Below, piece by piece: positions 1-6,142 of a stretch of DNA of 13,199 bases. Position 1 is the stretch's first letter. Each line of letters opens with the position of its first letter. Source of the stretch: JAWLBW01 sp041687475. GTDB taxonomy: Bacteria; J088; JAWLBW01. The position numbers and the translations under genes were made by a program. Under the pieces are notes generated by a model. The model was not told the origin of the DNA and did no database searches. It saw only the letters and a program-made list of their open reading frames with translations. The stretch spans positions 1 to 13,199 of the forward strand of contig JAWLBW010000114.1 in the NCBI GenBank assembly GCA_041687475.1. The letters run 5' to 3'.

Positions 1-27
1 GCAGCACGGGCTATGGTGCCCATCTCG

Positions 28-57
28 TTGTCCGTGGCGCCCTGCGCCACAAGGCAA
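28..57. other. Strong GC-rich hairpin near left edge
   Basis: GTGGCGC (34-40) and GCGCCAC (44-50) form a perfect 7-bp stem around a CCT loop. Outer pairs TTG/CAA and CC/GG extend it past small bulges. No T-run follows on either strand, so it is not a standard intrinsic terminator. It could be a structured part of a gene lying to the left, or a repeat remnant. Confidence 0.45.
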
Positions 58-99
58 CTCGATGTGGAACGTTGTTCCGTCAGATGTGATAAATCATCA

Positions 100-127
100 G
101 ATCCGTAATCCACAATCCTTAATCGGG
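100..127. repeat. AATCCNN heptamer tandem array, locus 1
   Basis: Four consecutive 7-bp units begin (A)ATCCGT, AATCCAC, AATCCTT, AATCGGG. The last unit is degraded. The same unit recurs, in the same orientation, at 2326-2354 and 6932-6958, always outside the recognised genes. Read on the minus strand the unit is NNGGATT. Confidence 0.6.
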
Positions 128-342
128 AAGCCCCCGAGCGATCGGACGTTTCACCCCCGATCGGTCTGACGTGGTGTACGCGCCCCCTGAGAGGCGGCCG
201 CACATGTTTCACCTATGGCCGCTTGCCCAGGGTGAGCGGGCCGGCTGTTCCATCGGTCATCACGCGCAGTCGGAGACGATCGCGAGGTCCCCTTTCAGTG
301 GGTACGTGGGATATCGCGTTCACGGTCGGGGGTTCGCCCCTG

Positions 343-771
343 CTATCGGCCGCACCGCCAGGGGTTCAGCGTTGGAATATCGGCCGCGACGAAATCGCTT
401 TCGTTTCGCGTCACCAGGCAGCAATGATGATGGCGCGCCTGCGCGGCCAGCAGTGAATCGACTGCAGGCATGGGAGTGCCCGAGCGGTCGAGCCGACCCG
501 CCATGGCGCCCCATGTCATCATGACGTCGACATCGAGCGCGAGCATGCGGCCGCTGAAGCGTAACAAGAGGTCGCCGTTCAGCCAGGCCTGCAGCCGGGC
601 CTTACGTTCCGACTCGTCGAGTTTCTCGATGCCCTTCTGAATCTCTCCGATCGTGATGACGCTGAGAAAAAACGAATGCGGGTCCTGCGCATCTACCCAT
701 TTGACGACACGCTTATCGGGACGCTTCGAAACGAGTTCCGAAATCACGTTGGTATCAAGTAGATACTTCAT
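343..771 (-). CDS. vapC: PIN-domain ribonuclease toxin, VapC family
   Basis: The product (142 residues) is a PIN-domain endoribonuclease, predicted to cleave RNA and block translation when not held by its antitoxin. The full PIN pattern is visible: LLDTNVISE with D6 at the N-terminus, E43 in the SVITIGEIQKGI stretch, D105 in PAVDSLLAA and D126 in the TRNESDF motif. These four acidic residues are the expected metal-binding set. Length is normal for the family and the C-terminus ends cleanly. The ATG overlaps the antitoxin stop as ATGA (768-771), so translation is probably coupled. VapC family toxins usually act on tRNA or rRNA; the actual target cannot be read from sequence. FitB-type PIN toxins are close relatives and an equally acceptable label. 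Confidence 0.93.
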   Translation of the reverse strand: MKYLLDTNVISELVSKRPDKRVVKWVDAQDPHSFFLSVITIGEIQKGIEKLDESERKARLQAWLNGDLLLRFSGRMLALDVDVMMTWGAMAGRLDRSGTPMPAVDSLLAAQARHHHCCLVTRNESDFVAADIPTLNPWRCGR

Positions 772-1022
772 TCGAAGACATCTTTTCGTTGCCTGCTCTT
801 GTCCCTCGTCAGGTCGAGTTCGACCTCTGCCAGTGGCGACGAAGCAAAGAAGGTCGAGAGGGATTGCTGCTGCAGAACCAGTTTGCGGTAGTCGGCGTAG
901 GATAGAAGCACAGCGGTATCGGCGCCCCGACGTGTGATGATCTGCGGCCCGCTGCTGATGGCCTCGTCGACCACTTCACTGAATTTGTTTTTCGCCTCCT
1001 GCAGCTGCCAGACTCGCTTCAT
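768..1022 (-). CDS. Phd/YefM-type antitoxin of the VapC pair
   Basis: This 84-residue protein is the antitoxin of the downstream PIN toxin. The N-terminal half has the Phd/YefM pattern: VWQLQEAKNKFSEVVDEA, then a strand-rich IITRRGADTAVLLSYADYRKL. Such N-termini dimerise and bind operator DNA. The variable, charged C-terminal tail (about residues 50-84) is expected to wrap and inhibit VapC. Antitoxin-first order, the 4-base overlap and a promoter directly upstream are typical of an autoregulated type II module. The ATG at 1022 is preceded by AGGGG about 5 bases away, supporting this start. Symbols vapB, phd and relB are all used for such genes, so none is given. Confidence 0.9.
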   Translation of the reverse strand: MKRVWQLQEAKNKFSEVVDEAISSGPQIITRRGADTAVLLSYADYRKLVLQQQSLSTFFASSPLAEVELDLTRDKSRQRKDVFE

Positions 1023-1036
1023 CGGTTCCCCTTACA

Positions 1037-1082
1037 TGTCTAGCCTGTCTAGATGATAAGTCCGGAGACTTCAGGATGTCAA
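1037..1082 (-). promoter_or_regulatory. Promoter and probable autoregulatory operator of the toxin-antitoxin pair
   Basis: On the minus strand a perfect TTGACA (1082-1077) is followed after 18 bp by TATCAT (1058-1053), a near-consensus sigma-70 promoter. A direct repeat TGTCTAG (plus strand, 1037-1043 and 1046-1052, spaced 9 bp start to start) lies just downstream of the -10 box and spans the predicted start near 1046. That is where an antitoxin operator would be expected. The repeat is direct rather than a clean palindrome, so how the antitoxin would bind it is open. Confidence 0.65.
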
Positions 1083-1229
1083 GCCGGGAGAACAAACGGC
1101 GATGGAATGGATGAAGCGACTGACGTTTCAGAGTAGCCCAGCAAGCGAGGCCCCATACAGATGGCTGACGCTTCAACCGGCCACCGGCCACTGAGCACCA
1201 GCCGTGCAATTCGGCCGCCGAGCGGTGCG

Positions 1230-2177
1230 TCACGTCTTGCGAAACACCAGGCACGTCCACTCGCCCTCGTTGCTGCTCTCGATGAAATCGAGCTTGCCCT
1301 GAATGAAAGCGCGGCGCACGTCGGCGCCCTTCTGCTTGAGAATGCCCGAGAGAATCAGGTGGCCGCCCGGCTGCACCTTGTCGATGAGCTGGTCGCGTAT
1401 ATCGAGAATGACCTCGGCAATGATGTTGGCCACGACCAGGTTGAACGTCTCGACAACCTCATCGATGGTGGCCGTGCGCGCGAGCACCTTGCCCTGTACG
1501 TGGTTCAGCTCGATGTTTTCCTGCGCCACGTCAACGGCCACCGGGTCGTTGTCGATGGCCACCGTGCGGCCCACGCCCAGCTTGGCCATGAGTATCGCCA
1601 GAATGCCCGAACCCGTGCCCACGTCCAGCGCGTTGTGCGCCATGGCGCGGGCCCCGAAATGGTCTTCACCCCACACATACTTTTTGATTTCCTGCATGCA
1701 CAGGCGCGTGGTGGCATGCAGGCCGGTGCCGAAGGCCATGCCCGGGTCGATTTCAATGACCAGCTCGTCTTCGGCGGGCGTGTAAGGCTCCCAGGTCGGC
1801 TTCACGACCACGCCCTCGGTAATTTTTGTCGGCTTGAAGAACTTGCGCCACTCGTGGGCCCAATCGTTGTTGGGCAGGTTTCGCGCAACGAGCGCGGGCT
1901 CCGGCTCGTCGGGATGCATGTCCTTCAGCTCGCGCAGGTACGACTCGAGCGCACTGCGCAGGTCGAGCAGCGAATCGGCCGGAAAGTAGCCCCGCACCAC
2001 GGCCCTGCCATCGGGCGACTGCCGACGGCTGCCGTCTTCGTTCTCCCAGAACGCGTCGCGATCTTCGATGACCACGCCGTTGGCGCCCTCTTCCATGAGC
2101 CGGTTGCTCACGGCTTCAATCAGCGCTTCGGATACGTGAATGTCAATCTCGGTCCACTGCTTATCGGTGCCAGACAT
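1230..2177 (-). CDS. prmA: Ribosomal protein L11 methyltransferase PrmA
   Basis: PrmA is a cytoplasmic SAM-dependent enzyme that trimethylates ribosomal protein L11. The 315-residue length is close to the usual 290-300 plus a small insertion. Residues 1-100 form the substrate-binding N-terminal domain. NDWAHEWRKFFKP (about 104-116) and DPGMAFGTGLHATT (144-157) are PrmA signatures. SAM-binding motif I is DVGTGSGILAI (185-195), the acidic partner is AIDND (207-211) and the catalytic-region motif is VVANIIAEV (248-256). The ATG at 2177 has GAGG a few bases upstream. No strong terminator follows: 1100-1229 has only a near-repeat (CTGACGTTTCA / CTGACGCTTCA) and a short GGCC hairpin. It is transcribed away from rsmB. 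Confidence 0.95.
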   Translation of the reverse strand: MSGTDKQWTEIDIHVSEALIEAVSNRLMEEGANGVVIEDRDAFWENEDGSRRQSPDGRAVVRGYFPADSLLDLRSALESYLRELKDMHPDEPEPALVARNLPNNDWAHEWRKFFKPTKITEGVVVKPTWEPYTPAEDELVIEIDPGMAFGTGLHATTRLCMQEIKKYVWGEDHFGARAMAHNALDVGTGSGILAILMAKLGVGRTVAIDNDPVAVDVAQENIELNHVQGKVLARTATIDEVVETFNLVVANIIAEVILDIRDQLIDKVQPGGHLILSGILKQKGADVRRAFIQGKLDFIESSNEGEWTCLVFRKT

Positions 2178-2275
2178 GATTCCTCAATTCCTTCAAACGC
2201 CTCAATATCCCCTTGGGTGGAAGCCTGCTGAGACATGCAGACGGGTGGGGAGGGCAGAGCGCTCCAATCTGGCTC

Positions 2276-2305
2276 AGCATAACGGATAGCACGACACCGC
2301 CGCAA
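2276..2305 (-). promoter_or_regulatory. Possible prmA promoter
   Basis: On the minus strand TTGCGG (2305-2300) and TATGCT (2281-2276) are separated by 18 bp. This is a moderate sigma-70 match (three or four of six at each box) and gives a leader of roughly 90 bases before the prmA ATG. It is the best candidate I saw, but chance matches of this quality are common. Confidence 0.3.
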
Positions 2306-2325
2306 TGGTACGCGCCTGCGCGCAC

Positions 2326-2354
2326 AATCCTCAATCCGCAATTCCGCAATTCTC
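2326..2354. repeat. AATCCNN heptamer tandem array, locus 2
   Basis: Units read AATCCTC, AATCCGC, AATTCCGC and AATTCTC. The first two match the heptamer seen at 100-127 and 6932-6958. The third has one extra base, so this copy has drifted. It lies between prmA and rsmB. Confidence 0.55.
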
Positions 2355-2582
2355 AAGGGGGAAGGAGGGTAAGCACGGGCGCTCGCGAGAGCAGGTTTGG
2401 GTGGAATAAACGCTCCGGCCCGCACGTAAAGCCGTGTTGCACGTGTGGATCGCAGCCGTCCGGCTGCTCCGCTTCGCGCCGGTGCAAGCCGCCACCATGC
2501 CAACCGACCGTACGGCCGAATATTTCGTTCACCATGTACGGTGTGAAGGGCACGGAGGCGGCTGAACGTTGTGCATTCCCCT

Positions 2583-2750
2583 GGTCTGAAATTCTGCGGA
2601 TCCGAAGGATCGCAGATTCCGCAGCGCGAAGGGACAACAGGTCTGAAATTTCGCAGGGCCCCGCAGGAGCGCAGGTCCACAAGCCCGTGGGTCCGCAGTC
2701 TGAAGGTCCGAAAGTCTGCCGGTCTGAAGGTCGGTCTGCAAGTCGAAGCC
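2583..2750. repeat. Degenerate 8-bp unit array (consensus about GGTCYGMA)
   Basis: About 20 units of 7-10 bp can be laid end to end: GGTCTGAA, GGATCCGAA, GGATCGCA, GGTCTGAA, GGAGCGCA, GGTCCGCA, GTCTGAA, GGTCCGAA, AGTCTGCC, GGTCTGAA, GGTCTGCA and others. The right-hand part (about 2690-2750) is the most regular and the left part more decayed. The array ends about 40 bp before the rsmB start. Its function is unknown. The phase of about 8 bp is neither a codon multiple nor a helical turn. Confidence 0.6.
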
Positions 2751-2792
2751 GTGCATCCGTGCCGCCCGTGCGGTATCATGGCCGATTAACCT

Positions 2793-4121
2793 ATGAACGC
2801 CGCAGCCGTACATATCAATCTTGCCGATGCCGGACTCGAGGTCATGCTCGCCGTCGAAGAGGGACAGCACGTCGACCGCGCCTTGAACGAGGTCGGCCGC
2901 CGCTTTCGCCTGCGTGGCGAAGACCGACTGCTGGTCAAGCGATGGCTGCACATGACGCTGCGCTGGCGTGGCCGGTTCGACGCACTGTTGCGCAACATGC
3001 AGGGCCCGTGGACCGATCCGCTCTGCCAGAGCGCCGCCCGTCTGGCACTGGGCTCATCGTTCTCCGATACGCCCCCCGGCCTGCTGGCGGCCCTCGAGCA
3101 GGTGCTGCACTCGCGGGGACAACGGAAAGCCGCCTCGCTGCTGAAGGACATTGTTCCGCCGGCCGACGGAAGGGCGCTCGAAGAAATGGACGGCGCACCC
3201 GAAGCGCTGGCCGACGCCTGCTCGCATCCCCAGTGGATGATCGATCGCCTGCAGGCCGACTTCCCCGACGAAGATCTGCGCGCCATGCTGGCCGCCAACA
3301 ACGCCGAGCCGCCGGTTACCCTGCGCGTGAATACCCTGCGTACCGATCGCGACACATTGCAGAAGCGCCTTCTCGAAGAAGGCATCGAAACCATGCCGGG
3401 CGCCTGGTCGCCCCTGGCCCTGCACGTGACCTCGACATCCGACGTATTCCGCAGCGAAGCCTTCCGCCAGGGGCTTTTTGAAATGCAGGACGAAGGCAGC
3501 CAGTTGCTTGGCCTGGTGGCCGATCCCAAGCCGCGCGGCCTCATTATCGACGCCTGCGCCGGCGCCGGCGGTAAGACGCTGCTCATGGCCGGCCTTCTTC
3601 GTAACCGCGCCCGCATTCTCGCCATCGACATTTACGACAACAAGCTCGAACGTTTGCGTGAACGCGCCCGACGCGCCGGCGTGAGCAACACCGAGACCCG
3701 CGTGCTCGAAACCGGCGGTGTGCCGCCCGAGCTGCATAACGCAGCCACCACCGTGTTCGTCGACGCCCCCTGCACCGGACTCGGCGCCCTGCGCCGCAAC
3801 CCCGACGCCAAGTGGCGCCTTACCCCCGACGCAGTCGACGAACTTGCTGCGCGCCAGGCTGCCCTGCTGTCGCTGTGGGCCGATGCCGTGGCGCCGGGCG
3901 GCCTGCTCGTGTACGCGACCTGCACGCTTACCCGTGCCGAAAACGAAGACGTGGTGGCGCGTTTTCTCGAACAACGCCCCGACTACGGTGTCGAACCGGC
4001 CTGCCTGCGCTTCGAGCAGCACGGCGAACGCTTTCAGACGCCGGAAGGTTACTTCCGGTCCTTTCCCCACCGCGACGGCACCGACGGCTTCTTCGGCGTG
4101 CGCCTGCGGCGCAAGGGCTGA
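2793..4121 (+). CDS. rsmB: 16S rRNA (cytosine-C5) methyltransferase, RsmB type
   Basis: RsmB makes m5C at position 967 (E. coli numbering) of 16S rRNA using SAM. The 442-residue length fits the family (429 in E. coli). Residues 1 to about 130 form a helical NusB-like RNA-binding domain. The methyltransferase core then shows motif I DACAGAGGKT (253-262), motif IV DAPCTGLGALRRNPD with C327, and motif VI YATCTLTRAEN with C377. C377 is the expected catalytic nucleophile and C327 the cysteine for product release. The C-terminus ends FPHRDGTDGFFGVRLRR, typical of the family. The ATG has no clear Shine-Dalgarno. TATCAT at 2774-2779 could be a -10 box, which would leave a very short leader. Other RsmB/RsmF/Nop2 paralogues share the catalytic motifs, but the NusB-like N-terminus favours RsmB. 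Confidence 0.92.
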   Translation: MNAAAVHINLADAGLEVMLAVEEGQHVDRALNEVGRRFRLRGEDRLLVKRWLHMTLRWRGRFDALLRNMQGPWTDPLCQSAARLALGSSFSDTPPGLLAALEQVLHSRGQRKAASLLKDIVPPADGRALEEMDGAPEALADACSHPQWMIDRLQADFPDEDLRAMLAANNAEPPVTLRVNTLRTDRDTLQKRLLEEGIETMPGAWSPLALHVTSTSDVFRSEAFRQGLFEMQDEGSQLLGLVADPKPRGLIIDACAGAGGKTLLMAGLLRNRARILAIDIYDNKLERLRERARRAGVSNTETRVLETGGVPPELHNAATTVFVDAPCTGLGALRRNPDAKWRLTPDAVDELAARQAALLSLWADAVAPGGLLVYATCTLTRAENEDVVARFLEQRPDYGVEPACLRFEQHGERFQTPEGYFRSFPHRDGTDGFFGVRLRRKG

Positions 4122-4192
4122 GTAAACCGGCTTTACCCCGGAATTCGCCAATCAAGTCGTCGCCCGGGGCGCCCCTCTGATAAGATTTACAC

Positions 4193-5482
4193 GTGCGTCT
4201 GCGTGTTCTCTACATCCTTTCCGTCGCGTTGTTTGCGGCCTGTACGCCGGCTGCCGAAAGTCAGCCGCCCTTACCCTTGTCGGTAACCTTTCTGGACCAG
4301 ACGTGGGAGTGGAGCGACGCACGGCTTTCGTCGACGGCAGCCGCGGCAGACTGGAATGCCTACCTGAAGGCGAACACGCGAGATGGAATCGAACTGGCCG
4401 GCGCGCTGGCGCATATCGCCGAACGGCTCGCGCTCGACGACTATGGTCGGCTCCTTCTGCTGCGCGATTTTCTCGCGCAGATACCGCTTACCGATTCGCA
4501 GCACCCCATATCCTTTGCCCAAGCCCTTCGCGCCGGGTGGAACGACGATAGTCGAGTCGCCTTCGCCGTAGCAATTCTGCGCGCGCAGGGAATCGGCGCG
4601 GTTGCCTTCTCCAACGGAAGCGAAGCCCTGATCGGGCTGCCCGTGAGTGAGAAAAACACGTTCAACGCAGCGCTCCAGCGCATGGAGGCTTCGCGCAGGC
4701 TGTTTCTGGTCGAGCAGGACATCGCCCGCACCTTTCTCTTGTGGAATCTCGACGGGCGAATGGGCAAGGTCGACGTTAAGGCCGACGAGCCGCCCCGCTT
4801 GCTGGCCGACGCCGCCGATCTGTTTGCCGTTCGCGACCTGCGCGACGTCGCCCTCGAAAGCTATGCCGTACCCGATAACCTGCGCGCCGACCGCGAGCGG
4901 CGTACCTTCTTTCTCGTCGACGGCAGCGCGGTAAGCTACGAGGTTCACCCCCGGGTGGCCGATTGGCTTGCGACCGCGCCCGAACATGATTTTGCCACGC
5001 AGTACCGTCTGGAGCGCAGCGAATGGCATCGTACCGGTCTGGGTAAAGGTCTCGAGGCACTTGCCGGTCGCTACGGCGAAGAACAGCTCATCAGCCTGCT
5101 GCTGCAATCGGTACAACGGCACTTCGCGTACGTCGAAGGCCCATTGCGTTCGATACACGAAATTCTGGGCGGCAGAGAAGGCGATTGCGATCAGCTGGCC
5201 CTCATTCTCGCCAACATGCTGAGCGATCTGGGATACGGCGGTCGTGACCTGGTGGCCATACTCTGGGAAACCGCCGGACATCTCGCCCTGGGTGTGCAAC
5301 CGCGACGCGATGCCCCCGACAAGGGTGCCCAGTTCTACGTGCACGAAAAAGCCACCTATTACGTTCTCGACCCCACCTACTATCACCGTCGCAACGGCGA
5401 ACTCGTCACCCGTTGGGGCGAAATGAGCCCCGATAACCGAGCGCACGTTCACGACATCGTTTTTCTGGAGCACACGCTATGA
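4193..5482 (+). CDS. Transglutaminase-like lipoprotein
   Basis: The 429-residue product begins with a lipoprotein signal peptide (MRLRVLYILSVALFAAC, lipobox LFAAC), so C17 is the likely lipidated residue. A GTG start is chosen because it gives this intact signal peptide. The C-terminal third has a transglutaminase/protease-like core: EGDCDQLALILANML with C332, GHLALGV with H363 and YVLDPTYY with D393, in the order and spacing of a Cys-His-Asp triad. Proteins of this superfamily can be cysteine proteases, cross-linking enzymes or peptide amidases, and the substrate cannot be deduced. Residues 20-300 match nothing I recognise. It starts 71 bp after rsmB and overlaps the next gene by ATGA. No Shine-Dalgarno precedes the GTG, and TAAGAT lies 6 bp before it. 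Confidence 0.8.
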   Translation: MRLRVLYILSVALFAACTPAAESQPPLPLSVTFLDQTWEWSDARLSSTAAAADWNAYLKANTRDGIELAGALAHIAERLALDDYGRLLLLRDFLAQIPLTDSQHPISFAQALRAGWNDDSRVAFAVAILRAQGIGAVAFSNGSEALIGLPVSEKNTFNAALQRMEASRRLFLVEQDIARTFLLWNLDGRMGKVDVKADEPPRLLADAADLFAVRDLRDVALESYAVPDNLRADRERRTFFLVDGSAVSYEVHPRVADWLATAPEHDFATQYRLERSEWHRTGLGKGLEALAGRYGEEQLISLLLQSVQRHFAYVEGPLRSIHEILGGREGDCDQLALILANMLSDLGYGGRDLVAILWETAGHLALGVQPRRDAPDKGAQFYVHEKATYYVLDPTYYHRRNGELVTRWGEMSPDNRAHVHDIVFLEHTL

Positions 5483-6084
5483 GCAACAATCAGCAGGTAT
5501 TTCCGGTCGGACTCACGCTCGCGGGCAAGACCGTCGCCGTGGTGGGGGGTGAACGCGAAGCAGCCGACAAGGTCGGTCGTTTACTTGACGCCGGGGCCGA
5601 CGTCGCCGTGTATGCCCCGGAAATCGAGCATGAGCAGCTTGCCCGTTGGCGTGACGAAGGGCGCATCAAGGTTGTCGAACGCTGGCTCGAGCCCGACGAA
5701 GTGGCCGATCAGGCATTGGTGCTCAGCACCCGATTCGACGCCGCTTACAACGACGCGCTGTCGCAGGCCTGCCGTGGCAAACGGATTCTCGTGAGCTGCT
5801 TCGACCAGCCCGAGCGATCCGACTTCTCCATGCCAGCCGTGGTGAAGAGCGGTCTGCTGCGCATGGCCATCTTTACGGCAGGCGCCAGCCCCATACTTGC
5901 GAGCCGCATCAGGCAGACGCTGGAGAAGGCCTTCGACCAACAGTTCGCCCGCTGGCTCGACCGCCTGGGCGAGTATCGTGAACAGGTCAAACGAGACGAA
6001 CCTGAATTCGAGAAACGCCGTGAGGCCTTGGGTAAGGCGGTCGACGGTTTCGAACTCGAGGTGAAGGTGAAGCTGCCCGAGTAA
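5479..6084 (+). CDS. Precorrin-2 dehydrogenase / sirohydrochlorin ferrochelatase-like protein
   Basis: This 201-residue protein matches the N-terminal domain of siroheme synthase CysG and yeast Met8p, which oxidise precorrin-2 to sirohydrochlorin with NAD and may insert iron. The Rossmann motif is KTVAVVGGEREAADK (17-31), a variant of the usual VVGGGxVAxxK. RSDFSMPAVVKSGLLRMAI and AGASPILASRIRQ match the family's core. D109 (FDQPERSDF) is at about the position of the catalytic aspartate. A charged helical tail follows in place of the uroporphyrinogen methyltransferase domain, so this is the stand-alone form. TGGAG lies 8 bases before the ATG, which overlaps the lipoprotein stop, so translation is probably coupled. 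No other siroheme or heme gene is in the window. Confidence 0.85.
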   Translation: MSNNQQVFPVGLTLAGKTVAVVGGEREAADKVGRLLDAGADVAVYAPEIEHEQLARWRDEGRIKVVERWLEPDEVADQALVLSTRFDAAYNDALSQACRGKRILVSCFDQPERSDFSMPAVVKSGLLRMAIFTAGASPILASRIRQTLEKAFDQQFARWLDRLGEYREQVKRDEPEFEKRREALGKAVDGFELEVKVKLPE

Positions 6085-6093
6085 GTGGATGTT

Positions 6094-6115
6094 CCGCAGT
6101 CTTCTGGAAGTGCGG
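6094..6115. terminator. Hairpin between convergent genes, weak terminator candidate
   Basis: CCGCA (6094-6098) pairs with TGCGG (6111-6115), with an inner CTT/AAG stem around CTGG and a 2-nt bulge. It lies between the convergent 5479-6084 and 6143-6751 genes, where a shared terminator is expected. There is no U-run on either strand, which lowers confidence. Confidence 0.3.
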
Positions 6116-6142
6116 TGACTCTTCAAGAAAAACGGCTGAAAT

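Larger units (their letters stand above)
1..342. other. Left-edge region without a convincing complete gene
   Basis: No complete gene is supported here. The minus strand has an open frame from a GTG at 113 to the window edge, whose last part has a protein-like composition (ending QGATDNEMGTIARA). It could be the start of a gene to the left, but no Shine-Dalgarno or family match supports it. The stretch holds a strong hairpin (28-57), a heptamer array (100-127) and an inverted repeat CGATCGG (139-145) / CCGATCG (157-163) with an 11-nt loop. That dyad lies about 180 bases past the vapC stop and lacks a U-run, so it is not a clear terminator. The remainder, about 170-342, shows nothing I can name. 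Confidence 0.4.
2178..2792. other. 615-bp divergent intergenic region rich in short repeats
   Basis: The region separates the divergent prmA and rsmB genes. It contains a possible prmA promoter, a heptamer array (2326-2354), a hairpin GCAGCC-GTCC-GGCTGC (2452-2467) and an array of degenerate 8-bp units (about 2583-2750). Open frames cross it on both strands, but their translations follow the repeats, are rich in Arg, Pro and Ser, and match no family. I treat it as non-coding. It could hide a small RNA, but nothing specific points to one. Confidence 0.55.

Noticed and set aside
1161..2231. 356-codon open frame on the plus strand
   Set aside because: It lies antisense across prmA, whose protein motifs are unambiguous. 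Long antisense frames are expected in GC-rich genes.
2778..2789. Three-codon upstream frame ATG GCC GAT TAA just before the rsmB start
   Set aside because: Its ATG overlaps the possible -10 box and it has no ribosome site. A frame this short is easily due to chance.
2213..3481. 422-codon plus-strand frame spanning the intergenic gap and the start of rsmB
   Set aside because: Half of it is an out-of-frame reading of rsmB and the rest follows the short repeats. Arg/Pro/Ser-rich composition and no family match.
3054..5473. Long minus-strand open frames at 3054-4151 and 4271-5473
   Set aside because: They are antisense to rsmB and the transglutaminase-like gene, which carry full catalytic motifs.
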